Positions 5,340-13,596 of a stretch of DNA of 15,820 nt are shown here, in pieces. The position numbers were made by a program, and so were the translations under genes. Under the pieces are notes generated by a model, which ran no database searches, was not told the DNA's origin, and saw only the letters and a list, made by a program, of their open reading frames with translations. Source of the stretch: Thermoleophilia bacterium (GTDB lineage: Bacteria > Actinomycetota > Thermoleophilia > Gaiellales > Gaiellaceae). The DNA lies in the NCBI GenBank assembly GCA_025934335.1, contig JAICYG010000051.1:1-15820 (forward strand), in the 5' to 3' direction. The stretch's first letter is position 1, and each line of letters begins with the position of its first letter.

Positions 5340-6493
5340 GCGCCGTCCCGGTACCGCGCGAGCGCGCGGTCGACGAACGCCCCGGCCGAGCCGAGGTAGT
5401 CGGCGTCTTCGCCGAGCCCGAGCCGGTCGCGCTCCGAGTAGAGGCCGGGCGTCATGTTCGCGCGCATCCGCTCGGGGAAGACCTCGAGCCCGGCGAGGGA
5501 CTCGGCGATCGCGGCGGCGGCGCCGGCGGCGTGCGCGAGCGTCTCCGTCAGCGCCGTCCACTCCGCCTGCCACGCGCCCGCGGCGCGCTCGTGCTCGTAC
5601 GCGCCACCGCAGAGCACGGTCACATTCGCATGCACGAGCCGGGCGCACGCGCGTGCGAGCGCCGCCTGCGCCGGGTTGCGCTTGTGCGGCATCGTCGACG
5701 AGCCTCCGCCCGCCGCCTCGGCCACCTCGCCCACCTCCGTCTGGGCGAGCAGGACGACGTCGAGCCCGATCTTCGCGCAGAATCCAGCCGCCGCGCCGAG
5801 CCGTGCGGCGAGAGCGCCGATAGGGCCCCGGTGTGCATGCCACGGCAGCGTCGGCGCGTTCAGGTCGAGCTCGGCTGCGTACGCCTCGAGCACCTCCACG
5901 CCGCGGTCGCCGAACGCCGCGAGCGTGCCCGCGGCTCCGCCGAGCTGAGCGGGGAGGCGCAGGGAGGCAAGGTCGTCGCGCTGGTCGAGCAGCCCGACGA
6001 GCCAGCCCGCGGCCTTCGCGCCGAACGTCGTCGGCACCGCCTGCTGCAGCAACGTGCGGCCTGCGATCGGCGCGTCGCGGTGCTGCTCGGCAAGTCGCGC
6101 GCAGGCGGCGACCGCGCGGTCGAGCGAGGCGACGACGTGCTTCGTCGCCCGCCGCGCGACGAGCACGGCGGCCGTGTCGAGGATGTCCTGGCTCGTGGCG
6201 CCGAAGTGCACCCAGCGGGCGGCGTCGCCGCCGACGCGCGCGCGCAGCGCGTCGACGAGCGGCGCGGCCGGGTTCGCGACGGCACGCCCCGCGGCGGCGA
6301 TCTCGTCGGCCGCGAACGCCGAGGGGTCACACGCAACGGCGATCGCTGCAGCCGCGTCGGCAGGCACGACGCCGACCCGTGCGGAGGCGGCCGCGAGTGC
6401 GCGCTCGGCGTCCAGCATGGCGGCGAGCCACGCCTCGTCGGAGACCGCGGCGCGGACCTCATCCGGCACGAAGAGCGGGCCGAAGGTCGTCAA
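5336..6493 (-). CDS. pcaB: 3-carboxy-cis,cis-muconate cycloisomerase
   Basis: This 385-residue member of the fumarase/aspartase superfamily lactonises 3-carboxy-cis,cis-muconate to 4-carboxymuconolactone. Superfamily regions are clear: HFGATSQDILDT at 96-107, the TLLQQAVPTTFG stretch at 147-158, and the signature GSSTMPHKRNP at 264-274, followed by ERAAGAWQAEW at 302-312, which is typical of PcaB and adenylosuccinate-lyase-like enzymes. The start is TTG at 6493 in a TTGA overlap with the pcaG stop. The next in-frame candidate would cut into the conserved N-terminal helix, and the longer upstream opening would run over pcaG. Expression is presumably coupled to pcaG. The stop overlaps the GTG of pcaD. 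Confidence 0.94.
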   Translation of the reverse strand: MTTFGPLFVPDEVRAAVSDEAWLAAMLDAERALAAASARVGVVPADAAAAIAVACDPSAFAADEIAAAGRAVANPAAPLVDALRARVGGDAARWVHFGATSQDILDTAAVLVARRATKHVVASLDRAVAACARLAEQHRDAPIAGRTLLQQAVPTTFGAKAAGWLVGLLDQRDDLASLRLPAQLGGAAGTLAAFGDRGVEVLEAYAAELDLNAPTLPWHAHRGPIGALAARLGAAAGFCAKIGLDVVLLAQTEVGEVAEAAGGGSSTMPHKRNPAQAALARACARLVHANVTVLCGGAYEHERAAGAWQAEWTALTETLAHAAGAAAAIAESLAGLEVFPERMRANMTPGLYSERDRLGLGEDADYLGSAGAFVDRALARYRDGA

Positions 6494-6927
6494 GGCGCGA
6501 AGAAGACGGTGGCGTGCTCGCCCTGCATGCGGATATCGAATCGGAATCCGCCGTCCTCGGCCCGCGCGAGCAGCGTTGCGCGCTCCTCCGGCGAGAGCGC
6601 TGCGAGCACCTCGTCCTCGACCTCCCGCAGGTAGATGCGCGTGCGCTGGTGGCGCAGCAGCCCGCGCGCGAACACGTGCGCGTCGAGCACTTCGCGGTCT
6701 CGCGGTATGCGGAAGCGGAACCGTCCCTCCTTGTCGGTGCCCGATCGTCCGAAGCGACGGCCGGCAGCGTCCCACACCTCGACGAGCCCGTCGCCGATCG
6801 GCTCCTCCTGTCCGTCATAGAGCGTGCCGGTCAGCTCGACGCCGTCCGGGTCGAGATCGTCGTCGGGGCGACGGCACAGGCCGATCACGTAGTACGGGCC
6901 GACGGTCTGCGAGGGCGTCGTCGTCAT
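6490..6927 (-). CDS. pcaG: Protocatechuate 3,4-dioxygenase alpha subunit, compact form
   Basis: The alpha subunit pairs with PcaH to form the ring-cleaving dioxygenase. It opens with the family signature TPSQTVGPYYVIGL (4-17) and ends with GGFRFDIRMQGEHATVFF, both diagnostic of PcaG. The central beta-sandwich LVEVWDAAGRRFGRSGTDKEGRFRF and the VFARGLLRHQRTRIYL strand are present. It has no iron ligands, as expected for alpha. At 145 residues it is much shorter than the usual 185-205: the loops between LVEVWD and the RRFGRSGTD strand and before HVFARG are nearly absent. The ATG at 6927 overlaps the pcaH stop, and a slightly longer in-frame opening is rejected. The stop overlaps the TTG start of pcaB. 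Confidence 0.93.
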   Translation of the reverse strand: MTTTPSQTVGPYYVIGLCRRPDDDLDPDGVELTGTLYDGQEEPIGDGLVEVWDAAGRRFGRSGTDKEGRFRFRIPRDREVLDAHVFARGLLRHQRTRIYLREVEDEVLAALSPEERATLLARAEDGGFRFDIRMQGEHATVFFAP

Positions 6928-7634
6928 TCCTCGAACGGGGTCGCGTTGAGGACGATGTCCCAGTCGAACGCGAGCGCCCACTCCGGACGGGTCGCCTCCG
7001 GGTCGAACCGCGCGACGAGGAGCTCACGCGCCTTCGGGTCGCGGACGGCGTTGAAGATCGGGTCGTACGGGAAGAGCGGATCGCCCGGGAAGTACATCTG
7101 CGTCACGAGCCGCTGCTCGAACGCGCGGCCGAAGACCGAGAAGTGGATGTGCGCGGGCCGCCACGCATTCGGGTGGTTGCGCCACGGGTACGCGCCGGGC
7201 CTGATCGTGGTGAAGCGGTAACGGCCGTCGGCGTCGGCCAGGCAGCGGCCGGCGCCGGAGAAGTTCGGATCGAGCGGCGCCGGGTGACGGTCGACCTCGT
7301 GCAGGTAGCGGCCGGCCGCGTTCGCCTGCCAGACCTCGACGAGCGCGCCGCGGAGCGGGCGCCCGCCGTCGTCGACCACGCGGCCGGAGACGACGATCCG
7401 CTCGCCGAGGGGCTCACCGTCGTGCTGGCGCGTCAGGTCGTTGTCCGAGGGAGCGAGGCAGTCCTCGCCGAACACCGGCCCGTCGAGCCGGTGCAGCTCC
7501 TCCGGCAGCGTCGCGAGCGGGCGGTCCGGCGCACGCCAGCGCGTCGAGCGGTAGCCCGGGTAGTCGACCTGGACCTCGGGGCCGAGGCTCGCGTCGTCGG
7601 GCAGGACGACCGGCCCCTCGTACGGCGACGTCAT
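6924..7634 (-). CDS. pcaH: Protocatechuate 3,4-dioxygenase beta subunit
   Basis: This 236-residue catalytic subunit binds Fe(III) and cleaves protocatechuate between its hydroxyls to 3-carboxy-cis,cis-muconate. All four iron ligands of the Pseudomonas enzyme are present in their usual settings: Tyr110 in GRYLH, Tyr149 in GAYPWRN, and His162 and His164 in RPAHIHF. The segment HPAPLDPNFSGAGR (117-130) and the N-terminal YRSTRWRAPDRPL (28-40) are also family features. Length is normal. It is translated before pcaG with an ATGA overlap, and its own start overlaps the pcaJ stop. Coupling this tightly suits subunits needed in equal amounts. Confidence 0.97.
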   Translation of the reverse strand: MTSPYEGPVVLPDDASLGPEVQVDYPGYRSTRWRAPDRPLATLPEELHRLDGPVFGEDCLAPSDNDLTRQHDGEPLGERIVVSGRVVDDGGRPLRGALVEVWQANAAGRYLHEVDRHPAPLDPNFSGAGRCLADADGRYRFTTIRPGAYPWRNHPNAWRPAHIHFSVFGRAFEQRLVTQMYFPGDPLFPYDPIFNAVRDPKARELLVARFDPEATRPEWALAFDWDIVLNATPFEE

Positions 7635-8332
7635 GCAGCCTCCCGCAGGGAGCGTAGAGCGGCGAGCTCGGCGCCGCTCGGCGGCTCGGTCTCGCGCAGG
7701 TCGCCGGCGACGCGCAGGTCCCAGCCGGTCGCCTCGCGCGACTCGTCGGCGGTCACGCCGGGATGTGTGGCGATGAGGGTCAGCTCACCGTCACGCGGCT
7801 CGAGCACGCCGAGGTCGGTGACGACGACCCGCACGCGCTCGCCGAGGCTCGTCGTGAAGTCGAGGGAGGGGACGAACGCCCGCGGCGTCTGGCGGAGCAT
7901 GACGAACACGTCGCGGACGCCGGTCGCGATCTCGGGCGCGCCGCCGCCGCCCGGCAGGCGCACGGCCGGCGAGTCGTACGACCCGATCACGGTGCTGTTC
8001 AGGTTGCCGTGCCGGTCGATCTGCGCGGCGCCGAGGAAGCCGACGTCGATGCGGCCGGCCTGTAGCCAGTACGCGAACATCTCGGGGACGGAGACGACGG
8101 CGTCGGCGGTCTCCGCGAGCTCGCCGTCGCCGATCGAGAGCGGGAGCCGCCGCGGCTTCGCGCCGATCGTGCCGCTCTCGTACACGAGGACGCACCCCGG
8201 CGCATGCGTGCGGCGGGCGAGGTTGGCGGCCAGGCTCGGCAGGCCGATGCCGACGAAGCAGACCATGCCGTCGCGGAGCCGGCGGGCCGCCTCGACGGCC
8301 ATGATCTCGTCCGCCGTCCACGTGCCGGTCAT
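7631..8332 (-). CDS. pcaJ: 3-oxoadipate CoA-transferase subunit B (glutaconate CoA-transferase type)
   Basis: This 233-residue subunit resembles the beta subunit of family I glutaconate CoA-transferases, the type that serves as 3-oxoadipate:succinyl-CoA transferase (CatJ/PcaJ) in actinobacteria. The start WTADEIMAVEAARRLRDGMVCFVGIGLPSLAA and the motif LVYESGTIGAKP (49-60) are diagnostic. Glu52 in ESG is the likely residue that carries CoA. DRHGNLNSTVIG and the C-terminal THPGVTADE are also conserved. With subunit A it would make 3-oxoadipyl-CoA. The thiolase (PcaF) that would cleave this is not in the window. Substrate is assigned mainly from the pca neighbours. ATGA overlaps join it to both pcaI and pcaH. 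Confidence 0.88.
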   Translation of the reverse strand: MTGTWTADEIMAVEAARRLRDGMVCFVGIGLPSLAANLARRTHAPGCVLVYESGTIGAKPRRLPLSIGDGELAETADAVVSVPEMFAYWLQAGRIDVGFLGAAQIDRHGNLNSTVIGSYDSPAVRLPGGGGAPEIATGVRDVFVMLRQTPRAFVPSLDFTTSLGERVRVVVTDLGVLEPRDGELTLIATHPGVTADESREATGWDLRVAGDLRETEPPSGAELAALRSLREAA

Positions 8333-9168
8333 GCGGGCACCGCCTCGGCGAGGCTGGCCCGGTACTCGACGACGTCGGCCGTCTCGACGACGTGCCGCCT
8401 CATCCACGTGGCGAAGCGGTCCCGATCGCGGCTGATCTCGTCCCAGGCGCGGTAGAAGCCGTTGTCGCGGTCGTAGTAGCCGTGCGCGTACGACGGATGC
8501 GCGCCTCCGGGGGCGAGGCATACCGCGTCGACCACCCACGCCGGCAGCACGATCGCACCGGGACGAGGCTCGAGCTCGTCGACGATCTCCTCGACGGTGA
8601 CGATCGAGCGCGCGGACGCGAGCACCGCCTCCTTCTGCACGCCGGTGATCCCCCACAGCTGCACGTTGCCGTGCCGGTCTGCCTGCTGTGCGTGGACGAT
8701 CCCGACGTCGGGCCGGTGCGCCGGCACCGCGGCGAGCACCTCACCCGTGAACGGGCACTCGATCGGCGCCACGCGTGTGCGCGCCGGCAGATCGCCGTCG
8801 CGGTACCCGCGCAGCACGCCGAACGGCAGGTCTGACGCGCCCGCGGCGTACGCGACCGCCATCCCGGCGTGCGAGTGCTCCTCCAGCTCGAGCGGTGCCG
8901 GATAGGCGTGCTCGACCGCGTCGCGCAGCCGGTGCAGCGAGCCGACGCCGGGGTTCCCGCCCCAGGAGAAGACGAGCTTCCGTGCGGCGCCCATCCCGAT
9001 CAGCTGGTCGTAGACCAGGTCGGGCGTCATCCTGACCAGGGTGAGGTCCCGCCTGCCCTGCCGGATCAGCTCATGCCCGGCCGCGTGCGGGATCAGGTGC
9101 GTGAAGCCCTCGAGCGCAACGGTGTCGCCGTCGTGCACGAGGTCGCGCACCGCGTCGCTGAGACTCAG
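8329..9168 (-). CDS. pcaI: 3-oxoadipate CoA-transferase subunit A (glutaconate CoA-transferase type)
   Basis: This subunit, 279 residues from the chosen start, has the family I CoA-transferase alpha fold. DGDTVALEGFTHLIPHAAGHELIRQGRRDLTLVRMTPD is near the N-terminus. KLVFSWGGNPGVGSLHRLRDAVEH, IVHAQQADRHGNVQLWGITG and APGGAHPSYAHGYYDRDN follow. Subunit B lies immediately downstream with an ATGA overlap. The start is unusual. Homologues begin a few residues before an LSLxEAV motif. The only codon there that could start translation is CTG at 9168, which forms a CTGA overlap with the aldehyde dehydrogenase stop. The nearest ordinary start, GTG at 9150, would remove LSLSDA. No ATG, GTG or TTG lies just upstream in frame. 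Confidence 0.88.
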   Translation of the reverse strand: MSLSDAVRDLVHDGDTVALEGFTHLIPHAAGHELIRQGRRDLTLVRMTPDLVYDQLIGMGAARKLVFSWGGNPGVGSLHRLRDAVEHAYPAPLELEEHSHAGMAVAYAAGASDLPFGVLRGYRDGDLPARTRVAPIECPFTGEVLAAVPAHRPDVGIVHAQQADRHGNVQLWGITGVQKEAVLASARSIVTVEEIVDELEPRPGAIVLPAWVVDAVCLAPGGAHPSYAHGYYDRDNGFYRAWDEISRDRDRFATWMRRHVVETADVVEYRASLAEAVPA

Positions 9169-10625
9169 AACGGGAACGGGTGGCTCCCGCTCTGCACGGT
9201 GATCCAGCGCAGCTCCGTGAACTCGTCGACGACCGCCTGGCCGCCGAAGCGGCCGAAGCCCGAGTCCTTGATGCCGCCGAAGGGCATCTGCGGCTCGTCG
9301 GCGACGGGCTGGTCGTTGACGTGGACGATGCCCGCGTCGAGCCGGTGCGCGAGCGCGAGCCCGCGGTCGGGATCGCTCGTCAGGATCCCCGAGCTGAGCC
9401 CGTAGGCGGTCGCGTTCGCGCGCTCGATCGCCTCTTCGGCCGAGTCGACCACCTCGACCGCGACCACCGGGCCGAACGTCTCGACCTGTGAGAACTCTGC
9501 CTCCTCGGGCACGTCGGCGAGCACGGTCGCGAGGTAGCACGGCCCGACCGCCTCGCCGCCCGCGAGCACCGTCGCGCCCTTCGCGACGGCGTCGTCGACG
9601 CGCGCCTTGACGGTCGCGAGCGCGTCCTCGTTGATCAGCGGGCCGATGATCGTGTCCGGCTCCTTCGGGTCGCCCGCCTTCAGCGTCTTCGTCTTCGCCG
9701 CCAGCCGCTCGACGAAGGCGTCGGCGATCGGCCGCTCGACGACGATCCGGCGCGCGGACATGCAGATCTGCCCCTGGTGGAGGAACGAGCCGAAGACGGA
9801 CGCGTCGACCGCGTAGTCGAGGTCGGCGTCCGCGAGGACGACGAGCGGGTTGTAGCCGCCGAGCTCGAGCACGATCCGCTTCAGGTGGCGGCCGCACGCC
9901 TCGGCGAGCTTGCGGCCGGTCCCGGTCGAGCCGGTGAAGTTGAGGCGCCGCACGGCGGGATTCGCGACGAGCTCGTCGCCGATCGGCTGCGCCGCGCCCG
10001 GCGCGTGCGCGACGACGTTCAGCACGCCGGCGGGCAGCCCCGCCTCGGCGAAGATCTCGCCCCAGAGGAGGCCGCCGACCACGGGCGACCACTCGGACGG
10101 CTTCAGCACGACCGTGTTGCCGAGCGCCAGCGGCGCCGCGATCGAGCGCGCCGAGAGGATGAGCGCCGCGTTCCAGGGCGCAATCGCGCCGACGACCCCG
10201 ACCGGCCGCCGCAGACCCATCGAGAACTTCCCGGTGTCGGAGGGGATGACGGTCCCGATCGGCGCGTAGGCGAGCGCCGCCGCCTGCCGGAGCAGGCCCG
10301 GCACGAAGTGCAGCTGGAACATGCCGAAGCCGAAACCGCAGCCGGTCTCGCGTGCGAGCAGCGACACGACCTCGTCGTGACGCGACTCGAGCAGGTCGGC
10401 CGCCTTCAGGAACACGGCCTGCCGCGCCGCGGGTGGTGACGCCGACCACGCCTCGAACGCGCCGGACGCTGCTTCGATCGCGCGGCGCGCGTCGTCGGCG
10501 TCTCCCGCGGCGACCACCGCCACGGTCTCGCCCGTGAACGGGTCGCGATCCTCAAACGTTGCGGCGGAGTCGGTCCACTCGCCGCCGATGAACTGCCGGT
10601 ATGCCTGCGCTGTCGTCGTCGCCAC
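9165..10625 (-). CDS. Aromatic aldehyde dehydrogenase, NAD(P)+-dependent
   Basis: This 486-residue ALDH-superfamily enzyme has all catalytic features: Asn152 in IAPWN, Lys175 in LKPSE, the FTGSTGTG nucleotide loop at 230-237, general base Glu254 in LELGG, and nucleophile Cys288 in GQICMS. The sequence FGGIKDSGFGRFGG near the end and AETG-type N-terminal helices resemble benzaldehyde, vanillin and salicylaldehyde dehydrogenases. Between an aryl-alcohol dehydrogenase and the protocatechuate genes, a likely substrate is 4-hydroxybenzaldehyde, giving 4-hydroxybenzoate for PobA. Vanillin or protocatechualdehyde are alternatives. The start is GTG at 10625, preceded by AAGGAG with a 6-nt spacer. Unlike its neighbours it does not overlap the upstream gene (12-nt gap). 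Confidence 0.9.
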   Translation of the reverse strand: MATTTAQAYRQFIGGEWTDSAATFEDRDPFTGETVAVVAAGDADDARRAIEAASGAFEAWSASPPAARQAVFLKAADLLESRHDEVVSLLARETGCGFGFGMFQLHFVPGLLRQAAALAYAPIGTVIPSDTGKFSMGLRRPVGVVGAIAPWNAALILSARSIAAPLALGNTVVLKPSEWSPVVGGLLWGEIFAEAGLPAGVLNVVAHAPGAAQPIGDELVANPAVRRLNFTGSTGTGRKLAEACGRHLKRIVLELGGYNPLVVLADADLDYAVDASVFGSFLHQGQICMSARRIVVERPIADAFVERLAAKTKTLKAGDPKEPDTIIGPLINEDALATVKARVDDAVAKGATVLAGGEAVGPCYLATVLADVPEEAEFSQVETFGPVVAVEVVDSAEEAIERANATAYGLSSGILTSDPDRGLALAHRLDAGIVHVNDQPVADEPQMPFGGIKDSGFGRFGGQAVVDEFTELRWITVQSGSHPFPF

Positions 10626-10631
10626 CTGGCT

Positions 10632-10637
10632 CTCCTT
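10632..10637 (-). promoter_or_regulatory. Ribosome binding site of aldehyde dehydrogenase gene
   Basis: The minus strand reads TGA of the preceding gene, then AAGGAG, then AGCCAG, then GTG. It is the only junction inside the catabolic operon with a free intergenic Shine-Dalgarno, and it supports the GTG start at 10625. Confidence 0.75.
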
Positions 10638-11681
10638 TCAGTGCATCCGCAACACGGGCTTGACGACCGCGCCGCTCTCGGCGTCGTGCGCAGCCCGGTC
10701 GATGTCGTCGAAGTCGTACTGGGTCATGAAGCGGTCGACGGGGAACTGGCCGCGCCGCCAGAGGTCGACGAGCCGCGGCAGGAACTCCTGCGGGACCGCC
10801 TCGCCCTCGACGATGCCGCGGATGACGCGACCCGCGGTCATCACGTGGTTCACGTCGAGCGACACCTCGGTGCCGAGCGCAGGCGCGCCGACGATCCCGC
10901 AGACGCCGACCGGCGCGAGGCTGTCGACCGCGGCGCGGACCGCCTGCGGCGAGCCCGTCGCCTCGAGCGTGCGATCGGCGCCGCCGAGCTCCCGGATCGC
11001 TTCGACCGGATCCTCCCGCGACGCGTCGACGACGTGCGTGGCGCCGAGCTCGCGCGCGAGCTCGAGCCGAGACGCGCGCAGGTCGACGGCGACGATCGTC
11101 TCGCAGCCGGTGACGCGGGCGGCGAGCAGCGCCGCCAGGCCCACCGCACCGGCGCCGAAGCCGGCGAAGACGTCGCCCGGGGCGGGTTGCAACACGTTCA
11201 GCACGGCGCCGGCCCCGGTCTGGATCCCGCAGCCGAACGGCGCGGCGATCTCGAGCGGGATCGAGTCGTCGAGCCGCACGACGTTGCGCTCGTGCGCGAC
11301 GGAGTGCGTGGCGAAGCTCGACTGGCCGAAGAAGCTGCGGCCGGCGAAGTTGTAGGCGAAGAACTCGTCGCAGTAGGCGGCGTTCCCGTTCGTGCAGCGC
11401 GGGCAGGCTCCGCACGAGTCGTAGCTCATCGCGACGCGGTCGCCGACCGAGACGGCCGTCACCGCGCTGCCGGCGGCCGTGACGACGCCGGCGCCCTCGT
11501 GCCCGAGGACGGCAGGGAGCGGCACCGGGATCCACTGGTCGCGGCAGATCAGGTCGGTGTGGCAGATCCCGGAGGCCGCGACCTCGACGAGCACCTCGTC
11601 ATCGCGCAACTCGCCGAGCTCCCGCTCGCGCAGCACAAACGGTCCTCCCTGCTCCTCGACGACGGCGGCCGTGATGTTCAC
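10638..11681 (-). CDS. Zinc-dependent aryl-alcohol dehydrogenase (benzyl alcohol dehydrogenase type)
   Basis: This 347-residue medium-chain dehydrogenase oxidises an alcohol to an aldehyde with NAD+. Catalytic zinc ligands are Cys40 (GICHTD), His61 with Glu62 (GHEGAG) and Cys151 (FGCGIQTGAGAV). The structural zinc site is Cys90, Cys93, Cys96 and Cys104 in DSCGACPRC and AAYC. The Rossmann motif GAGAVG lies at 176-181 and ends at Asp200, which favours NAD+. The SCGxCxxCxxGxxxYC spacing and FGCGIQTGAG match XylB-like aryl-alcohol dehydrogenases. Next to an aldehyde dehydrogenase and pobA, 4-hydroxybenzyl alcohol is a reasonable substrate, but vanillyl or benzyl alcohol are not excluded. The GTG start at 11681 overlaps the livM stop (GTGA). 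Confidence 0.9.
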   Translation of the reverse strand: MNITAAVVEEQGGPFVLRERELGELRDDEVLVEVAASGICHTDLICRDQWIPVPLPAVLGHEGAGVVTAAGSAVTAVSVGDRVAMSYDSCGACPRCTNGNAAYCDEFFAYNFAGRSFFGQSSFATHSVAHERNVVRLDDSIPLEIAAPFGCGIQTGAGAVLNVLQPAPGDVFAGFGAGAVGLAALLAARVTGCETIVAVDLRASRLELARELGATHVVDASREDPVEAIRELGGADRTLEATGSPQAVRAAVDSLAPVGVCGIVGAPALGTEVSLDVNHVMTAGRVIRGIVEGEAVPQEFLPRLVDLWRRGQFPVDRFMTQYDFDDIDRAAHDAESGAVVKPVLRMH

Positions 11682-12712
11682 GCGCGCCCCCGCAGCCGAT
11701 AGCCGACCGGCAGCAGCTGCACGTTGAACCGCTCCTGGAGCGTCCCCCAGATCCCGCGCGGCAGGAGCAGCGCGAAGCCGATCGCGACCGCGCCGAGCAT
11801 GACGAAGTACCAGACGCCGCTCGACGAGACGTAGGTCTGCAGGAGGTAGAGGACGATCGCGCCGATGATCGGCCCCTCGAACGTGCCGAGCCCGCCGACC
11901 AGCACCATGAAGATCATCTTCGCCGACCAGTTGACTCCGAAGACCGAGTCGGGGCCGAGCGGCTGGATCGAGAGCTGCCAGGCGAGGATGAGCGCGCCCG
12001 CAGCCGCGCAGCCGGCACCGGCGAGGACGAACAGCACGCCCTTGCCGAGCAGGACGCGCACACCGACGGACGCGGCCGCGCCCTCGTCGTCGCGGATCGC
12101 CTGCAGCGACGCGCCGAGGCGGCTGCGCAGCAGCACGAAGAGGATCGCGAGCAGCACGGCGGCCGTCCCGAGCGACGCCCAGTAGGTGTAGTGCAGGCGC
12201 TGCTCCGGGGTGTAGCGCGTGTTGAACGGGATCAGCGCCGAGGTGCCCGTACCGCCGCCGATTGCGGGGTTCGGGTCGAGCGACACGAGGATCGCGAACG
12301 CCTCCGCGACCACCCACGTCCCGATCGCGAACGCACCGCCGCGCAGCCAGAGCACGACGGCTGCGACCGGGATCGAGACGGCCGCTCCGATCAGCGTCGC
12401 GAGCAGCATCGCGAGATACGGCTCGAGCGAGTGCTGCAGCGACAGGAAGACGACGGCGTAGGCGCCGATGCCGATGAACGCCTGTTGCCCCACCGAGACG
12501 AGGCCGCCGTAACCGGCGAGCGCGTTCCACATCACCGCGAGGACGACCAGGAAGTAGAGCTGGATCAGGTTGTTGAGTGCGTTCTCGCTCCAGAGCACGG
12601 GGCCGAAGGCGAGCAGCACGACGAGCCCCGCGAGCAGCACGGTGAAGCCGCCGGACAGCCTGGTCCAGCGCTCGACGCGGGCGGCGGGCGCGGGCGCAGC
12701 GACGGCACTCAC
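11678..12712 (-). CDS. livM: Branched-chain-amino-acid-type ABC transporter permease LivM
   Basis: This 344-residue integral membrane permease has about nine to ten hydrophobic segments after a short cytoplasmic N-terminus rich in Ala and Pro. LivM features include ALAGYGGLVSVGQQAFIGIGAYA (64-86), the cytoplasmic coupling loop SRLGASLQAIRDDEGAAASVGV, and the GGLGTFEGPIIGAIVL stretch near the C-terminus. It would form the channel with LivH in an importer of the hydrophobic-amino-acid/aromatic-acid class. The GTG start overlaps the livH stop and the stop overlaps the alcohol dehydrogenase start, so transport and catabolism genes are translationally linked. Aromatic substrate is inferred from context only. 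Confidence 0.93.
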   Translation of the reverse strand: MSAVAAPAPAARVERWTRLSGGFTVLLAGLVVLLAFGPVLWSENALNNLIQLYFLVVLAVMWNALAGYGGLVSVGQQAFIGIGAYAVVFLSLQHSLEPYLAMLLATLIGAAVSIPVAAVVLWLRGGAFAIGTWVVAEAFAILVSLDPNPAIGGGTGTSALIPFNTRYTPEQRLHYTYWASLGTAAVLLAILFVLLRSRLGASLQAIRDDEGAAASVGVRVLLGKGVLFVLAGAGCAAAGALILAWQLSIQPLGPDSVFGVNWSAKMIFMVLVGGLGTFEGPIIGAIVLYLLQTYVSSSGVWYFVMLGAVAIGFALLLPRGIWGTLQERFNVQLLPVGYRLRGRA

Positions 12713-13596
12713 GTGGTCGCCCCGCGAAGGCGAACACGGAGGCCGCCCGACTCGACGGCCGTCCGCACAACGAGCACGGCGAGGAAGACGACGTGGCCGG
12801 CGAGCGCGAAGTACTGCGGGTCGATCTGCGCCCCGACCGTCTGCGCGACGCCGAGGACGATGCCGCCGGCGAGCGTCCCCCAGAGCGAACCCATGCCGCC
12901 GATCACCACCGCCTCGAACGCGTAGATCAGCTGCGTCGGCCCCGACGTCGGATCGAACGTCGAGCGCATGGCGAAGAAGACGCCGGCGAGCGCGGCGGTC
13001 GCGACTGCGATCGCGGTGGCGCGCGCGTACACCGCTCGCGAGTCGACGCCGACGAGCTCGGCCGCGTCGGGGTCGGCCGCGGTCGCGCGCAGCTCGCGGC
13101 CGATCTGAGTCCGCGTCAGCACGAGCTGCAGCAGGAAGAGCACGAGGATGGCAATGCCGAGGATGAGCGCGTCGAAGGCCGGGATCGAGAGGCGCGAGGT
13201 GATGCGCCAGGCAGCGGGGCCGATCGCGCCCGGGTCGAGCGAGTGCACGTCGGGCGAGAAGAACTCCTGCAGCAGGTTGCCGATCACGATCAGGAGGCCG
13301 AACGTCGTCAGCAGCGGCACGAGCATGCCGGAGCGCAGCGAGCGCTCGAGCACCGTGCGCTGCAGGACGTAGCCCACGACGAGCGCGCCCGGCAGCACCG
13401 GGACGAGCGCGAGGTACGCCGAGATGTGCGCGTGCTCGACGAGCAGGAACGCCATGTACGCGCCGAGCAGCGCAAGCGACCCGTGCGCGAGGTTGATGAT
13501 CCGCATCACGCCGAACATCAGCGAGAGCCCCGTCGCGAGCAGCGCGTAAAGGCCGCCGAGCAGGATGCCGTGCACGACCGCGTTCACCCAGGTCAT
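12709..13596 (-). CDS. livH: Branched-chain-amino-acid-type ABC transporter permease LivH
   Basis: This 295-residue permease begins NAVVHGILLGGLYALLATGLSLMFGVMRIINLAHG, the hallmark of LivH. It has about eight hydrophobic segments. The coupling helix region is TQIGRELRATAADPDAAELVGVD (163-185), and the late motif VIGGMGSLWGTLAGGIVLGVAQT is typical. It pairs with LivM. The ATG at 13596 overlaps the livF stop. Confidence 0.94.
   Translation of the reverse strand: MTWVNAVVHGILLGGLYALLATGLSLMFGVMRIINLAHGSLALLGAYMAFLLVEHAHISAYLALVPVLPGALVVGYVLQRTVLERSLRSGMLVPLLTTFGLLIVIGNLLQEFFSPDVHSLDPGAIGPAAWRITSRLSIPAFDALILGIAILVLFLLQLVLTRTQIGRELRATAADPDAAELVGVDSRAVYARATAIAVATAALAGVFFAMRSTFDPTSGPTQLIYAFEAVVIGGMGSLWGTLAGGIVLGVAQTVGAQIDPQYFALAGHVVFLAVLVVRTAVESGGLRVRLRGATT

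Noticed and set aside
4644..5843. A 399-codon frame extending PcaD upstream
   Set aside because: The extra part is an out-of-frame reading of pcaB; the GTG at 5339 gives the full hydrolase start and a GTGA overlap.
8329..10449. A 706-codon frame extending PcaI upstream
   Set aside because: The upstream part is an off-frame reading of the aldehyde dehydrogenase with no recognisable domain, so it is not a fusion.
10638..12770. A 710-codon frame that might suggest a permease-alcohol dehydrogenase fusion
   Set aside because: The N-terminal part is livM read in the wrong frame; livM has its own clear frame ending in a GTGA overlap.
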